Source: Melampsora larici-populina 98AG31 (Eukaryota; Basidiomycota; Pucciniomycetes; Pucciniales; Melampsoraceae). Taken from it: a DNA stretch of 64,000 bases. Where the stretch lies: assembly GCF_000204055.1 (NCBI RefSeq), contig NW_006768824.1, positions 374,366-438,365 of the forward strand. Reading direction: 5' to 3'. The notes beneath the pieces were generated by a model that did no database searches, was not told the origin of the DNA, and saw only the letters and a program-made list of their open reading frames with translations. The position numbers were made by a program, and so were the translations under genes. Below, piece after piece: positions 35,385 to 46,322 of the stretch (its first letter is position 1; each line of letters begins with the position of its first letter).

Positions 35385-36536
35385 ATCTGCAAGACTTTAA
35401 ATTTCTTTTGGCCCACCCATGAGTCAAAACCTCAGACTCAATCCGGCATTCAGAAGGTGAAGGTGAATGATGTGGAGAACAGCAATAAACAACAAGTCAA
35501 AGCATTGGCCACAACCCACACACTTCCTTCCACCGCAGGGAACAAACATAACACCCTGCTTCAACCCGGAGGTGTCACCATGGAGCTTACTATTGATGGC
35601 ACCATGACTGTAGGTGGGACCAAGGTAAAAAATGAGCATGATGTTGAGAAAGGCAAGGTCTGTCAGACACTTTGGATCAAAGGCCCTCCATGAAGATATA
35701 AGTGACTGAATTTTCTTACTCCAGCCTAGTACTCGAGAATATCCCACCAATTCAGAAAGTGATGAAGATTTAATGGTTTGAAGGATGGCAGCTTGGTTCG
35801 ACCCTCTGTTTTATTTCATCATTGTTCTTATTGGAATTCCTCTCTGATTCACACCTGGAGGTGAAAAGTGTAGTCAACCATTATTCCTTGGTACAGTTGT
35901 CTTATCCTGGATCCTCAGTCAAAGAGTCATTCCTTGACCGTGGCAGAAGATATTACATGCAATCTTGGTCACAAGTGGGATCACCATTTTGTGTATCTTT
36001 ATCTTTGGTGCCATCAAAGGCCTATCACTCCCCACCAGTAAGTTACCTGAACTTCTGAATTGATTCAATACATTCCGTCCAAAATCCTTCACTCAAAATT
36101 ATTGTTTGGTTATAGCTTTGAAGGATTAGGCCACTGGTAGTACTTATTTTGTTCTGTTCAGAACATCAAGAGGCTACAATGGAAGTGGACCTGGCTCTGG
36201 AGATATCTTGTCAACTATCCTTGTCTTTGGAATTGTAAGTCAATGTTTTCTTCCAGTGTAGATTAAAATCAAATCTTTGAGGGTTACCCTTATGATTTCT
36301 AAATTTCTTCAACTCTAAAAGGTTTGCTTAGCCTTCCCACTGTTTAGATCATGAAACAACTTATTCACCAATTTCTTTTGGATCTTGATTGTCATCATTC
36401 CCAAGTGTGGTTTCATTACTATTATGGTGTTACTTGGCTTGTCTCATGGGAATTGATGGAGAGAGGGGGATTACATTTGCGGCTTGATTTATGTCCACTC
36501 CGTTTGGAATAGATTTCATCAATGCTACAGGTGGTG

Positions 36537-36743
36537 CACCACCAACATATTTACCTCGGATTACAAAATCCAAGGTATCCTCGGATGCAAAACCTTGGAC
36601 AGAAGCTTCCCAAGGTTTTGATCCGAGGTAATTCTCAGGGCAAAAAATACCTTGGGCAAAACCTCAGACAAGGTTTGTCCGAGGATTTGCCTCCGATGAT
36701 GCCTCGGATTTCTCAACCCGAGGCATCTATGCTGGAAGTGGTG
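36537..36743. mobile_element. Foldback insertion with nested hairpins
   Basis: It splits the LrgB-like region of the pseudogene. GTGGTG lies at both borders. Inside, CCTCGGATGCAAAACCTTGG pairs with a near-complement 11 bases later, and related CCTCGGAT/CCGAGG words recur five or six times. It is non-coding. Its superfamily is unclear; the flanks agree in 7 of 8 bases, which would suit hAT. Confidence 0.55.
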
Positions 36744-37113
36744 ATACAAAATTAGTTGTGGTTTTGATATGTGTCACAGGAATTCTAGTTTAGTTTGAAT
36801 ACACTATTGAATCTTTCCATAAGCATCTATCTTGAATCTTGATTCAATTCTTATTTCATCCAGGTGGTGCTTATTTGTGATCACATGTTCAAGTTGTTAA
36901 GAGTTTGTATTACTGTTGGCTCTGATGATTACTACACCATTGGAATGACAATCAGAGTCATAGCAGGTGCCATTGGTACCTCTAGCTTAATCAACACCCA
37001 TCCTTGAGCAGCCGCAACTGCTACAGTCTCATTTGTGCTTTATGGGATCATCTTACTTTCACTTGTAGCTGTACCAACTATTGCCAATGATTGCTCCAAA
37101 CTAGCTGGTATCT

Positions 37114-38112
37114 TAAAAATCCTTCAACTTTCATGACTCACTTTAACCTTGTTATACAAAATTTGTGTCATACAAACTCTCTTGTAGCCTTTGATGAATT
37201 ATAAAACACTTGAGATCATCTATTAATTAGTGGGTTTTTTCATTTTAGCATTCAATTGTACTTTAATCATCTTGGGGTTTTGTCACTTATTCACCAGCTC
37301 ATCAGCATTATATAATACCTAAGCCTAAGGCTACATTATCTTGTCTTTTTTTCCAAACCAAGTTTAAAGTCTTTAAATTGCAATCCAAGCATTTTAAAGT
37401 ATGGTCATTCATTGACAATCTCATCAACATAGGACAATTCTTGAACTTTACAGTCACTTTTAATGTTAAACCAAAGAAGAACCACACACTTGAAATTTTG
37501 GCACTTGATAAAATATTGTAGAGCATGCAAATGTATGAAAACAATGGGGATGGTGAAATAAGAATGACTCTGATTTTGACTTTACCCTACTCTGACTCAT
37601 GAATTCTCAAATCAATCATCTCAAATAAATCCTGGCTCATTGCATCATAAAGCAAATGCTGTGTTGCAGTGCCCGTGTAAAATCACTCAGTCAATGTTGT
37701 GGTGAGCAGAACTTCTTATATGAGTAAAAAAATGAAAGATTTATGGTAAAAGATGTGTTTTCAGTCAAAGTTATATTTTATTAGTCATGCTAAATGATCA
37801 GCAGGGTCTTATAGGTTCTTATAAATCATTTTGAATATTATTGATTATTCACAAATCAATTACACAATTTAATAAGGGTAGAAACAAGTCAAGAAAAAGT
37901 CAAAAAATCATAAAAATAGTAATATTAGTAAGATTCAATCTCAATTGATTATGTGGCATTGAAGTTGGGATTGATGATGAAGTACATTTAATTTATATTC
38001 AATAGAATGAAATATGTTATGAAAGGAATGAAAGAAGAAGATTGAAAGATTAAGAATTGAGGAAAAATTCAAACATATGGAGGCAAAAGGCTGGAAAATG
38101 GTTTTTAGGTTA
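37114..38112. other. Intergenic, no gene seen
   Basis: A+T-rich sequence between the pseudogene and the MULE-like element. No ORF with recognisable content and no clear repeat was found. Confidence 0.5.
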
Positions 38113-39352
38113 GGACAACACTATTTGGCAACCGGTTTTTTTGACCCGATGCCCGGAGCTCGGATACTTGGTATTCAGCGCCCTATTTGATTGAAGTTTT
38201 GCCCGGTTTGGTTGAAAATTCTGCTGGCTCAGCAAACATGCCTGAACATGCTCGCTCAACCAATTCATTCATTCAATTGGCTCATTTTCTCACTCATCAA
38301 AGGCAATGGTTTGCAGACGGACTTTTACCTTGACTGACAGGTATCTTTATCACAACGATCGATCACTTTTAGATTTCAAATCTCTTCAAAACCCAAGAAA
38401 TAAGACAAATAGAAATAAAACAAATGAGTGTTAGAGTGGAGATAAGTAACATACAACAAGAGTGAGCAATGAGCAACAAGCCTATTAAAATGAGATTGTG
38501 AGAAGAGTTAGGCAACAACCCATCAATCATCCATACAAACATGATAATTACAGTACCACACAGAATTTTTGAATCATCTTTGTTCAATTCACATTTTTAA
38601 TCGATGTTGATATCTTTTGATCCAAGTTGAGATATTGGTGCTATCAAGCATTACTGTGTTGTGGTGCTCGCCAAATACTTCCGGGAATGGCAGCAACCAA
38701 GAAAGGAGATCTGATGAGGACAAAGACGGTTCGATTACTGGAGTTGAATTAAACAAAGAAAGTTGACTGCTGTAGATGTAATGTAGGCGAGGTGAACTGT
38801 CAGTACTTGTGTTGTGAAGAAAGAGATCTGGGAAGGAATAAGGAGAACCAGACGAGATACGATGGAATCGAGGGACCAAGAGAAGGACACTTACCATCTT
38901 TAGGTGACTCAGATTGAATGGTCACCTTTCAAATGCAACGTTCGATCGTCAGTTCTCCTAAGCTTCAGGAGAGGGATAGAACGAGAGATGGGATGGTTGT
39001 AGCTTGATGTAGTGATAGTGAGGTGGTAGCCCGGTTTGAAATGTGATCGGAGGTGGTGCCATAGCCCGGTTTTCCATGATGAAGAGCCCTATTTCCCAAA
39101 CTTAACTAAGTCCCAGTCTGGACCTAACCACCCTGGAGTTGGTGGTTAGGTCCAGACTGGGACTTAGTTAAGTTTGCCTATTTCCAATTTAATGAAGTGG
39201 AAAGCTGTGGAAAGTTATTTGATGCCCGGATTTGCTGCGGCTGCGGCCAAATTTGGCTGAGTCAGGTCCGGGTTTGCAAGAAAAGCGCGGGCAAGTACCG
39301 AAAACCGACAGGGCGTCGGTTCAAAAAAAGCGGTTGCCAAATAGTGCTGTCC
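38113..39352. mobile_element. MULE-like non-autonomous element, 1.24 kb, 9-bp target duplication
   Basis: Inverted ends begin GGACA(A/G)CACTATTTGGC and continue through AACCG(G/C)TTTTTTTGA and CCGA(T/C)GCCC. TTTAGGTTA is repeated exactly at 38104-38112 and 39353-39361. A 9-bp duplication is the Mutator-like signature. The interior has a 102-codon minus-strand ORF (38589-38897) without a domain, and a nested 80-bp hairpin at 39097-39176. No transposase is present. Confidence 0.85.
39097..39176. mobile_element. 80-bp perfect hairpin element with 9-bp target duplication
   Basis: Perfectly matched 36-bp arms (39097-39132 and 39141-39176, starting CAAACTTAACTAAGTCCCAG) surround an 8-base loop. 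CCTATTTCC lies on both sides (39088-39096 and 39177-39185). It sits inside the MULE-like element, close to its right end. The absence of mismatches suggests a recent insertion. Confidence 0.88.
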
Positions 39353-39361
39353 TTTAGGTTA

Positions 39362-42300
39362 TTGATTATCAATTTGATGGTTTAGGAAGGTTAACTTACA
39401 AAAGAGGATGATCATATTAGTCAGCAACAACTTTTATCATGAGGAATGATCAGAGAGGAGTGAAATTATTCAAGAAAGAGGGAACTTTGAGGATGGTAAA
39501 CAAGGGTGCTACAGGATTCATTCATATGTAATGATTGATTTGAGGGATTTAGTGGTTTCCAAGAGTTTTAAACTGAGTTTTAGAGTTATTCTTATGAATG
39601 GATTGACTTACAATGATCTTATGATGCAGAAGAAATCAATACTAGACGTGAAAAGGTCTGAAAATCCTTGAAAATGGGGGTTTTCAGCCAATTACGTATG
39701 TCAAAACTTGTCAGGTCAGGATGGCTGATAGCTCAATTGATGCAGAATGTTTGATTTCATAACTTACAGCCCTTAAATCACTAGTAGTTCAGGGCTTGTG
39801 AAAAAGGTATAAGGAATCAAAGAGAATGGTGTGAATTTTGACTTTTGCGCTTACATACACACATGTACCAACATTTACAACACAAATCAGGATGGGGGTG
39901 CAAAAGAAAGACATGCCAGGGCATGTGCCACACACCTAGGTGTGAGGTGCACCTACCAATCTTGAAAATCAGGTTGGCATGCCTAAAAAAGCTGTATGCC
40001 ACATAGTGAGAAATTGGGGCTTTCCTTGTCTGTTTTTTTTAAACTCCACTTCAAGCTTTCTTCTCATCATCAACCTCATCATTATAATCCCAAAAATCAA
40101 AAACCAGAGTAATGAGGCTCATCAAACAGCTCCCCAAACCGAAATGATTCTCCCCTCAAGTGGCTGTGGTGTTTTTTCAACTGGATTTCTCATGGCCAAA
40201 GAACACAGTCAATCAGCTGGGTAACAAGAGGCCAAATGCACCTATATATCACAACCTGGGATTGGATGGGGGACCTTATTTATTACAGAAGCATATCATC
40301 AGTCTCTGCCAATCAATTCCTGACCAGGAATCAGCATATATCAACACCGTTCAGCCAGAATTGTCTGCTGAGTCCTCCAACTCAACTAGTGACGCCTAGA
40401 TGAAGTCACATTTGGCTGAACTTCTTGTTTTCACTGCGTGTCTTATGCTGAAATACAATTTTTCCACTTTTTGTTTTCATTTTTTCATTGTTTTGCTTGC
40501 TTTTAATTTTTTGCACTGTGAGAAGACACGCCAATGCGCCTAGGCGCACCTTTCTTTTCAAGGGCTGTGCCCCCATCCTGAAACATAAAAAGCTTATCTT
40601 ATCAATCTTTACAACTGAACAACTTATTCATCACACATCAAAAATAGGCAACATTAGGACAATTAATGATCAGTATCATTAGATCTACAAGATGAGTGTT
40701 AGTAATCAAAAATTGGACCACTTTACAAACAAGTCAAAATTCTAAAATGATGGGGCTCTTCACAGTACCAAGCACCTGTTTGAGATTGAACACACTACCT
40801 TCAAGACTTGGACCCATCAAGTTTTTAAAGATTGATGGCTACAATTTGTGTTTGTTAAGATTGATTTTTCATCAAAGACCTCAGTGGATTCATGGACTGC
40901 TCCAGGTGATGTTGCAGGGCATCTTTTGTTGGTGTTCAATTGACTCAGTGAAGAATCTCAACATCCAGATAGTTTACAGGACACTATGATTCAAATCATA
41001 AAATTTTGCCACAGCAGACTTTTCAAGTTTAAAGATTCTGATTTTTGACTTTTCAAGTTTTTGAACCTGACCTTCAAATTTGATGGTTGGATCCAAAGAT
41101 TTGAAAAGTTAAAAAATCATGTGCGAACGCTGCACGTGACAACTTTTTGTGGATTCCTCTGCCACATCACCTCAGGCTCTATCCATCTCTAGTTCCCCTT
41201 CAACAATTTTTGAATTGTTCAATATCGTCGAAAACAACTTTGTAAAAGACCTCATATGGTCATAAAAATGTCGATTGTTATTATAGATCAAGATTGTGTT
41301 GATGCGCAATTAGTTGTACTCAACAAAAACCTTTTACAGTATATCAATCACACTGAACAAACCAAGTGTGTTCTGAAAGTGATAATTTTGCTGTTCGAGT
41401 TGCTCCAAACGAGTTTGAGGTATGCTTGTACAGTAAATCAAAGTCCAAAAATGAACAGTCCGCTGTGGACAACAATATTTGAAGGCAAAAATAACCCTTG
41501 CAGCCGACTATTCAAAAGTCAGACTTTCCAAATTTATGAAAAGTCCGCTGTGGATGCTCTATTCTTTCTTGCGAGTAATTTTGGGTGCAAGTGTTCTGTA
41601 TTGCTCACGTGAGAGCAGTGGCACGTGATGTCGAGAGCCCCCATAGAGTCTAGACCGCGCAGATGTGAAGGGCCCGGATGGAAATCTGGAGGCCCTCGAC
41701 ATCGCTCGACGTCTCACCCCCGAATGTGCGAGGTCCGTTGGAGTGCTTTTTTGCTCTTTGACACCCTGCATCCTCGAGAGCCATATGACCGTTGGAGATG
41801 CTCTAAGTCTCTCTAAGTGCTCCGCTGCACACGCACCCTTTTATAGACCCCCAACATTTGAGAATTGCTCTCGGGGGTCTGTTTGGGAGCCCCCAAAATA
41901 CGGCCACCCCTGTGGATACTCTTATTGGTGGCCTATAGTCTAGAGTGCGTTTTGTTTAACTGTTGATACAAAGCTTACCGAAAGTTCCTATTTGATTTTG
42001 AATCTCGGCCTTCCTGAATTACTCGGAGCGGTAGGGCCGAGAGAAATCACCTGGGGTGAGAGAGGTGAGAGTGTCAGTCCGGATTCGGATTCGTGCTCTT
42101 TCGTGCTGCTATGCATTGACTCGTCGCGGACTCGCGATTGGCAATGTTAGCTTCCATCAATTGCCTTGCAACAATGCCGCTTTCACTGAATTCTAATGAT
42201 GACTTTTTGAAACAACGGATTGTACAGTCCTACTGATCCTACCCTGGACATTTGTCTCGTCCAGGCAGCACTAGGGTGGGAACTTGGAAGGTATAGTCGC

Positions 42301-42860
42301 CCTCGTGAAAGCTCCGAGAGCAGCGCTGGCAACTTCGGCAACCCTTTGAATGCTCTCGGGAACTCCAATCAGAATCACAAACTTTGAGACGGTGAAACTG
42401 CCCACGAAATCTGTAACACGGGCTGATAACATACATACATACTCGTTGGTCCAGCTGTGCCAATCTCAATTCCAATGTGGACCAAAGTTGAAACATATTG
42501 GGCGACCAGAGCTCGCTGTGATTTGAAAATTGAAACACTGCAGTTTCAAGATTTTCCACTCTAGGCTTATGGTGCTCATCAATCTTTGAAAGAGTCATCA
42601 TGTAATGGGCATCAACTCCTCTTGGCATTCAATTTGATACTTGGCGTTGGCAATCTTTTACGTACCTGACGAAAGCCTTCCGATCATTTGGTGAGCTCTT
42701 CACGGCTAAAGATCAAGTCGTGGATGAAAGACAATCTGCCTATTAAAAGGGAACTGTGCTCATTTCCTTCCGAACTTCACCCCCTCTCGTGTGCGGCTCT
42801 TAACTTGAACTTTAACTTAGTATTCGCTTTTTACGACTTTCTTCATTCAGTACATCCCTC
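39362..42860. other. Intergenic, 3.5 kb, no supported gene
   Basis: Several short ORFs exist (39979-40224, 40160-40399, 41256-41612, 41665-41943, 42239-42628 minus), but none shows a domain, a splice-consistent extension or a clear start. At 41600-41945 a G+C-rich block with GCATCTCCAAC-like words (minus strand) stands out and may be a degenerate DNA-transposon fragment. The last few hundred bases should contain the LrgAB promoter. Confidence 0.45.
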
Positions 42861-45189
42861 ATGAGTTTCATAGCACTATCTCGCGTCGCATCGCGAAAGG
42901 TAAGCAGCTGCTCCTCTTACAGACTACAAGCTCACATTCCCCGCTGTTTAGTGATGTCCTCTCCCTTCTCATTGGTGATAGTTTATCAAAGAGCACGGAA
43001 GAAAGATTGCAGTGCATTATGTCCAAGTTCCAGTGGCAATCATCATTTTGTTGTTCTTTGCTTACCTCGTGGATTTAATTATCAATCTACTTCCATTCAC
43101 CTTTCCATCTTCGGTGAGTAAGATTCATCTTGCCTGTTCATTTTGATGTTTCATCCTCATGTATTCATCTACATGTGTCGAGGCAAGAAATTCTCGCCCA
43201 GATCCAGTAACCCAACCGGTTACAGAGCACTGACCATCAAAAAAAAATTATCCTCAAACCAACACAGGCAGTCTTCATGATCATCTTGTTCTTCTTCATG
43301 ATCATAATCCATCGACTTTCACCTAATAAGTTATCAAAATGGCATCATGCTCTTTTCGGTCCAGCTGCAGATTGGGTGTTAGGCAACATGGGTCTATTCT
43401 TCACGACCTCTTTTATCCTGTGATTAATTATTTTCTATATAAATTTTCCTCTTCAGATATCTTCAAACTCTCCGCTAATCGGGAAAATCTTGTGAATGTG
43501 ATTGCTTACTTCTGTTTGATAAAAATGATCTCAGGATTCCGTTGCGAGAAACCATCCCAGGAAAGGAGATTGGCTTGATCGTCGCACTCTTTGGCCCTTC
43601 CTTCTTGGCGACCTGGGTAGGAACAGTTGGGATTTGTAAAGCCCTGAATTTTTTTTGGTCTACGGAGAAACCAGAACCTCAAGCACAGTCTGATCTTGAG
43701 AAGGCGAATGGTGCTGAGAACGATCAAAGATCTCAAATCACACCCGCCACCACTCAACTCCATACTTTGAGCGGAGCGAACGGAGAGAATAGTGTGCCCG
43801 CAACCGGGGGCCAGACCTTGGATCTCACTATGAGTATGACGATGACGATGACGATGGACGCAAATGGAATCGATGATGGGAATAATCTCGAGACAGGAAA
43901 GGTTCGTCAGACTAGATTTCTACTTTCTAGATTGTTTGTGCAAACCCAATCATGTAGATCTAATGCAGTTTTTTCAAATGTGCCACTTGCAGCTTCCCGG
44001 TGAAAAAGGTTGCACAGATTCAGAAAGTCCAGAAGATGTATTGGTTCGAAGGATGGCAGCTTGGTTCGACCCGATGGTTTATTTCATCGTCTTCCTCATT
44101 GGAATCCCACTTTTCTTTACAACTGGAGGTGAAAAACGTAGTCTGCCTTTATTTCTTGGTACAGTTGTCTTGTCTTGGATCTTCAGTCGAAGAGTGATTC
44201 CTCGACCATGGCAAAAGGTCTTACATCCGATCTTAGTCACGAGTGGGATTACAATCTTGTTCATTTTTATCTTTGGTGCCATCAAGGGCTTATCGCTCGT
44301 CTCTGGTAAGCTACCTGGTTTGTTCGGTTCATTCAAACCATGTTTTTCAACATCTTTAACATAAAAATTGCTGTTTGGTGATAGCTTTGGATGACTACTC
44401 GAACGGTAGTACGTATATTGTCTTGTTCAGGAGGTCAAGAGGTTACAATGGGAGTCCACCTGGCTCCGGAGATGTCATGTCCACTATTCTTGTCGCCGGA
44501 ATTGTGAGTCAATATTTTCGGATGAACCAAATAAGAATCCAAGACTGATGGCTATGCTTATCTTTGTGAATTCCTATCACTCTTCAAGGTTTGTTTAGCT
44601 TTCCCACTGTTTAAATATCGAAGCGACTTATTTTCAAATTTCTTTAAGATCTTAGCTGTCCTTATTCCTAATTGTGTGGTCTCATTACTGTTATGGTGTT
44701 ACTTGGCTCGTGTGATGGGCATTGAGGGAGATCGAGGGATCACATTTGCTGCTCGATTTATGTCAACGCCTTTTGGGATCGAATTCATCAATGCTACTGG
44801 AGGTGATGAAACCTTGGTGGTAGTCTTCATTTGCGTCACTGGGATCTTGGTAAGCTCGTGCCTTTCTCGATGCTACTGCCTACTTGATCATCTTACTCAT
44901 AGCTATCTTAATCTGATTCTCTTATCAAACACACCAGGCGGTACTTGTTCGTGATTACCTTTTCAAGTTACTCAGAGTTCGAATGACGGTAGGCTCTGAT
45001 GATTATTTCACGGTCGGAATGACCATTGGAGTCATTGCTGGAGCGATTGGGACGTCTAGTTTATTCAACACTCATCCTCGAGCCGCTGCAACTGCTACAG
45101 TTTCCTTTGTACTTTATGGGATCATCTTACTTTCACTTGTAGCTGTACCTACGATTGCTAATTATACTGCTAAACTAGCTGGGATGTAA
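42861..45189 (+). CDS. LrgA/LrgB (CidA/CidB) fusion membrane protein
   Basis: Eight exons: 42861-42899, 42982-43113, 43268-43419, 43535-43901, 43993-44305, 44385-44503, 44589-44849 and 44938-45189 (544 aa, phases consistent). The N-terminal half resembles LrgA/CidA: helices around VPVAIIILLFFAYLVDLII, then a helix-rich segment with LGNMGLFFTTSF and VALFGPSFLATWVGTVGI. A polar Thr/Met-rich loop of about 100 residues follows. The C-terminal half is LrgB/CidB-like, with STPFGIEFINATGG and a final GTSSLFNTHPRAAATATVSF. Bacterial LrgAB/CidAB modulate lysis and pyruvate uptake. The plant fusion PLGG1 is a plastid glycolate/glycerate transporter, so an organic-acid transporter in an organelle or plasma membrane is plausible; the substrate is unknown. 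The reading frame is intact. Confidence 0.85.
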
Positions 45190-45602
45190 ACGTGTTTGGA
45201 TCTGTTTTCTGTGGCATGTGTTTCCTGTCTCTACATATCTATCTATTTATCTATATATATATTGCATCTGTGTATTTGTATGTTCCAGAGTCATTGAAGC
45301 TTATCTTGTTGACTCTGGTCAGTCTAACTAGAATCACTATATCTGTATATATATGTAATCTTTATCATATTATTTTAAGTATTTAATATGCATTTAAAAA
45401 TCATCATCTTCAGAATCATATCATGTTTTAGAAATTTTGGATGAAAGCTTGAATAAATTCTTTAGATCTCTGATTCGATAAAAACATGTGAGCTTGATTA
45501 CAAAAAAAATGGATTCAAGTTTCCTTTTTGAAAGTTGATAAGTCAAAAATGTAACATGAAGCTTGGTGTTTGTGAAAGGTTGGTTTGATAATCAGGTTAA
45601 GC
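45190..45602. other. 3' flank of LrgAB gene
   Basis: A+T-rich with TATA/TCTA runs at 45235-45265, followed by unremarkable sequence up to the MITE. It probably contains the polyadenylation region of the LrgAB gene. No other feature was seen. Confidence 0.5.
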
Positions 45603-45874
45603 AGGACCCCGGAGAGCTCTTAATCGAGGTGCATGATGTAAAAACAAATTTGTATACTCACACACTTCACCACAGTTTAGATTGATAAAAATTTGACCAA
45701 ATCCCTTGCTTCTCCCTCAACCATGCCTAGCCAGGAGCAAATCAGTTTGTTAACTGTGAAATTCATATGTACACAATTGTGAAGAGTTTTTAACGCGGTG
45801 TAGAGGCTGTGAAATACAATAAGAAAATCAAATCTTTTACATCATGGACCTCTACAAGAGCTCTCCGGGGTCTT
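45603..45874. mobile_element. hAT-like MITE, 272 bp, relative of 21606-21871
   Basis: Ends AGGACCCCGGAGAGCTCTT and complement, with GATGTAAAA inside each arm as in the copy at 21606-21871. The flanks GGTTAAGC and GGTTACCC agree at six of eight positions, consistent with an older, mutated 8-bp duplication. Confidence 0.8.
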
Positions 45875-45906
45875 GGTTACCCAGCATTTTACTGATCTCA
45901 TATATG

Positions 45907-46069
45907 GGATACAAAGTTAAAACTGGGATTTTTTTCCCAGTTTCCCAGTTTTCAAAATACAGCCAAAAACGCAAACTGGGAAACTGGGAGAACGTGGGAA
46001 AGTTCCAAACACAGCCAAAAACAAAAACTGGGAAACTGGGAAAAAAATCCCAGTTTTAACTTTGTATCC
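45907..46069. mobile_element. 163-bp MITE with perfect 46-bp inverted ends
   Basis: Arms 45907-45952 and 46024-46069 are exact complements starting GGATACAAAGTTAAAACTGG. A shorter internal repeat (ACAGCCAAAAACG / ACAGCCAAAAACA) lies between. If the true end is CAAAGTT, the flanking bases are TA, as for Tc1/mariner-type MITEs. Because the adjacent GGA/TCC is also palindromic, the exact border is ambiguous. The perfect arms suggest recent insertion. Confidence 0.82.
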
Positions 46070-46115
46070 TACAAATAGTGAATTAATTCTTTGAATTTAC
46101 CTTTTGCAAAGTTGT

Positions 46116-46128
46116 GGCTTCAGGAGTT
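46116..46128. repeat. LINE target-site duplication, 3' side
   Basis: GGCTTCAGGAGTT directly precedes the poly(T) (poly(A) on the element strand) and is identical to 52109-52121. The last two T bases may belong either to the tail or to the duplication. Confidence 0.93.
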
Positions 46129-46322
46129 TTTTTTTTTTTTTTTTTATGCATTGCTTAAAGTGCTTTTTGAGCCGTTAGGCTATCAAACACTACATGTATG
46201 TTCCAGCACCAGTAAAACCCCTCTGGCTGTGTCAGGGGAAAGGTAGCTGTTGGCTGTTTCATCTAGGTTACATGTGTACAACGGAAGAAATGGACTAGGG
46301 CGGTGAGGTATGGAGTTAGAAA

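Larger units (their letters stand above)
33884..37113 (+). pseudogene. Decayed paralogue of the LrgA/LrgB fusion gene
   Basis: Every exon and intron of the intact gene at 42861-45189 can be followed here, from ATGAGCACTATAACAC at 33884 to a degraded end near 37113, so this is a DNA-level duplicate and not a retrocopy. Four TGA codons (35779-35781, 35936-35938, 36485-36487, 37005-37007) each match a CGA in the intact copy. There is also an indel near 34055, a TGA replacing Gly in the DWLL-NMGLFF segment, and other damage. Three insertions interrupt it: a MITE in intron 2 (34280-34424), a 549-bp insertion (34836-35384) and a foldback of about 200 bp (36537-36743). It is non-functional. Confidence 0.9.

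Noticed and set aside
38589..38897. 102-aa minus-strand ORF inside the MULE-like element
   Set aside because: No resemblance to MULE transposase or any family I know; Ser/Leu-rich composition is expected by chance in this sequence.
39979..40399. Two overlapping plus-strand ORFs of ~80 aa
   Set aside because: Different frames with no domain. The nearby CAGGATGGGGG inverted pair (39888 and 40582) matches over too few bases to call an element.
41600..41945. GC-rich block with GCATCTCCAAC-like words resembling ends of some plant DNA elements
   Set aside because: No matching inverted partner or target duplication could be located, so it was not called as an element.
42239..42628. 129-aa minus-strand ORF upstream of LrgAB
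   Set aside because: No recognisable domain, no splice-consistent extension, and it overlaps the likely promoter side of the LrgAB gene. It could be a small gene, but nothing supports it.
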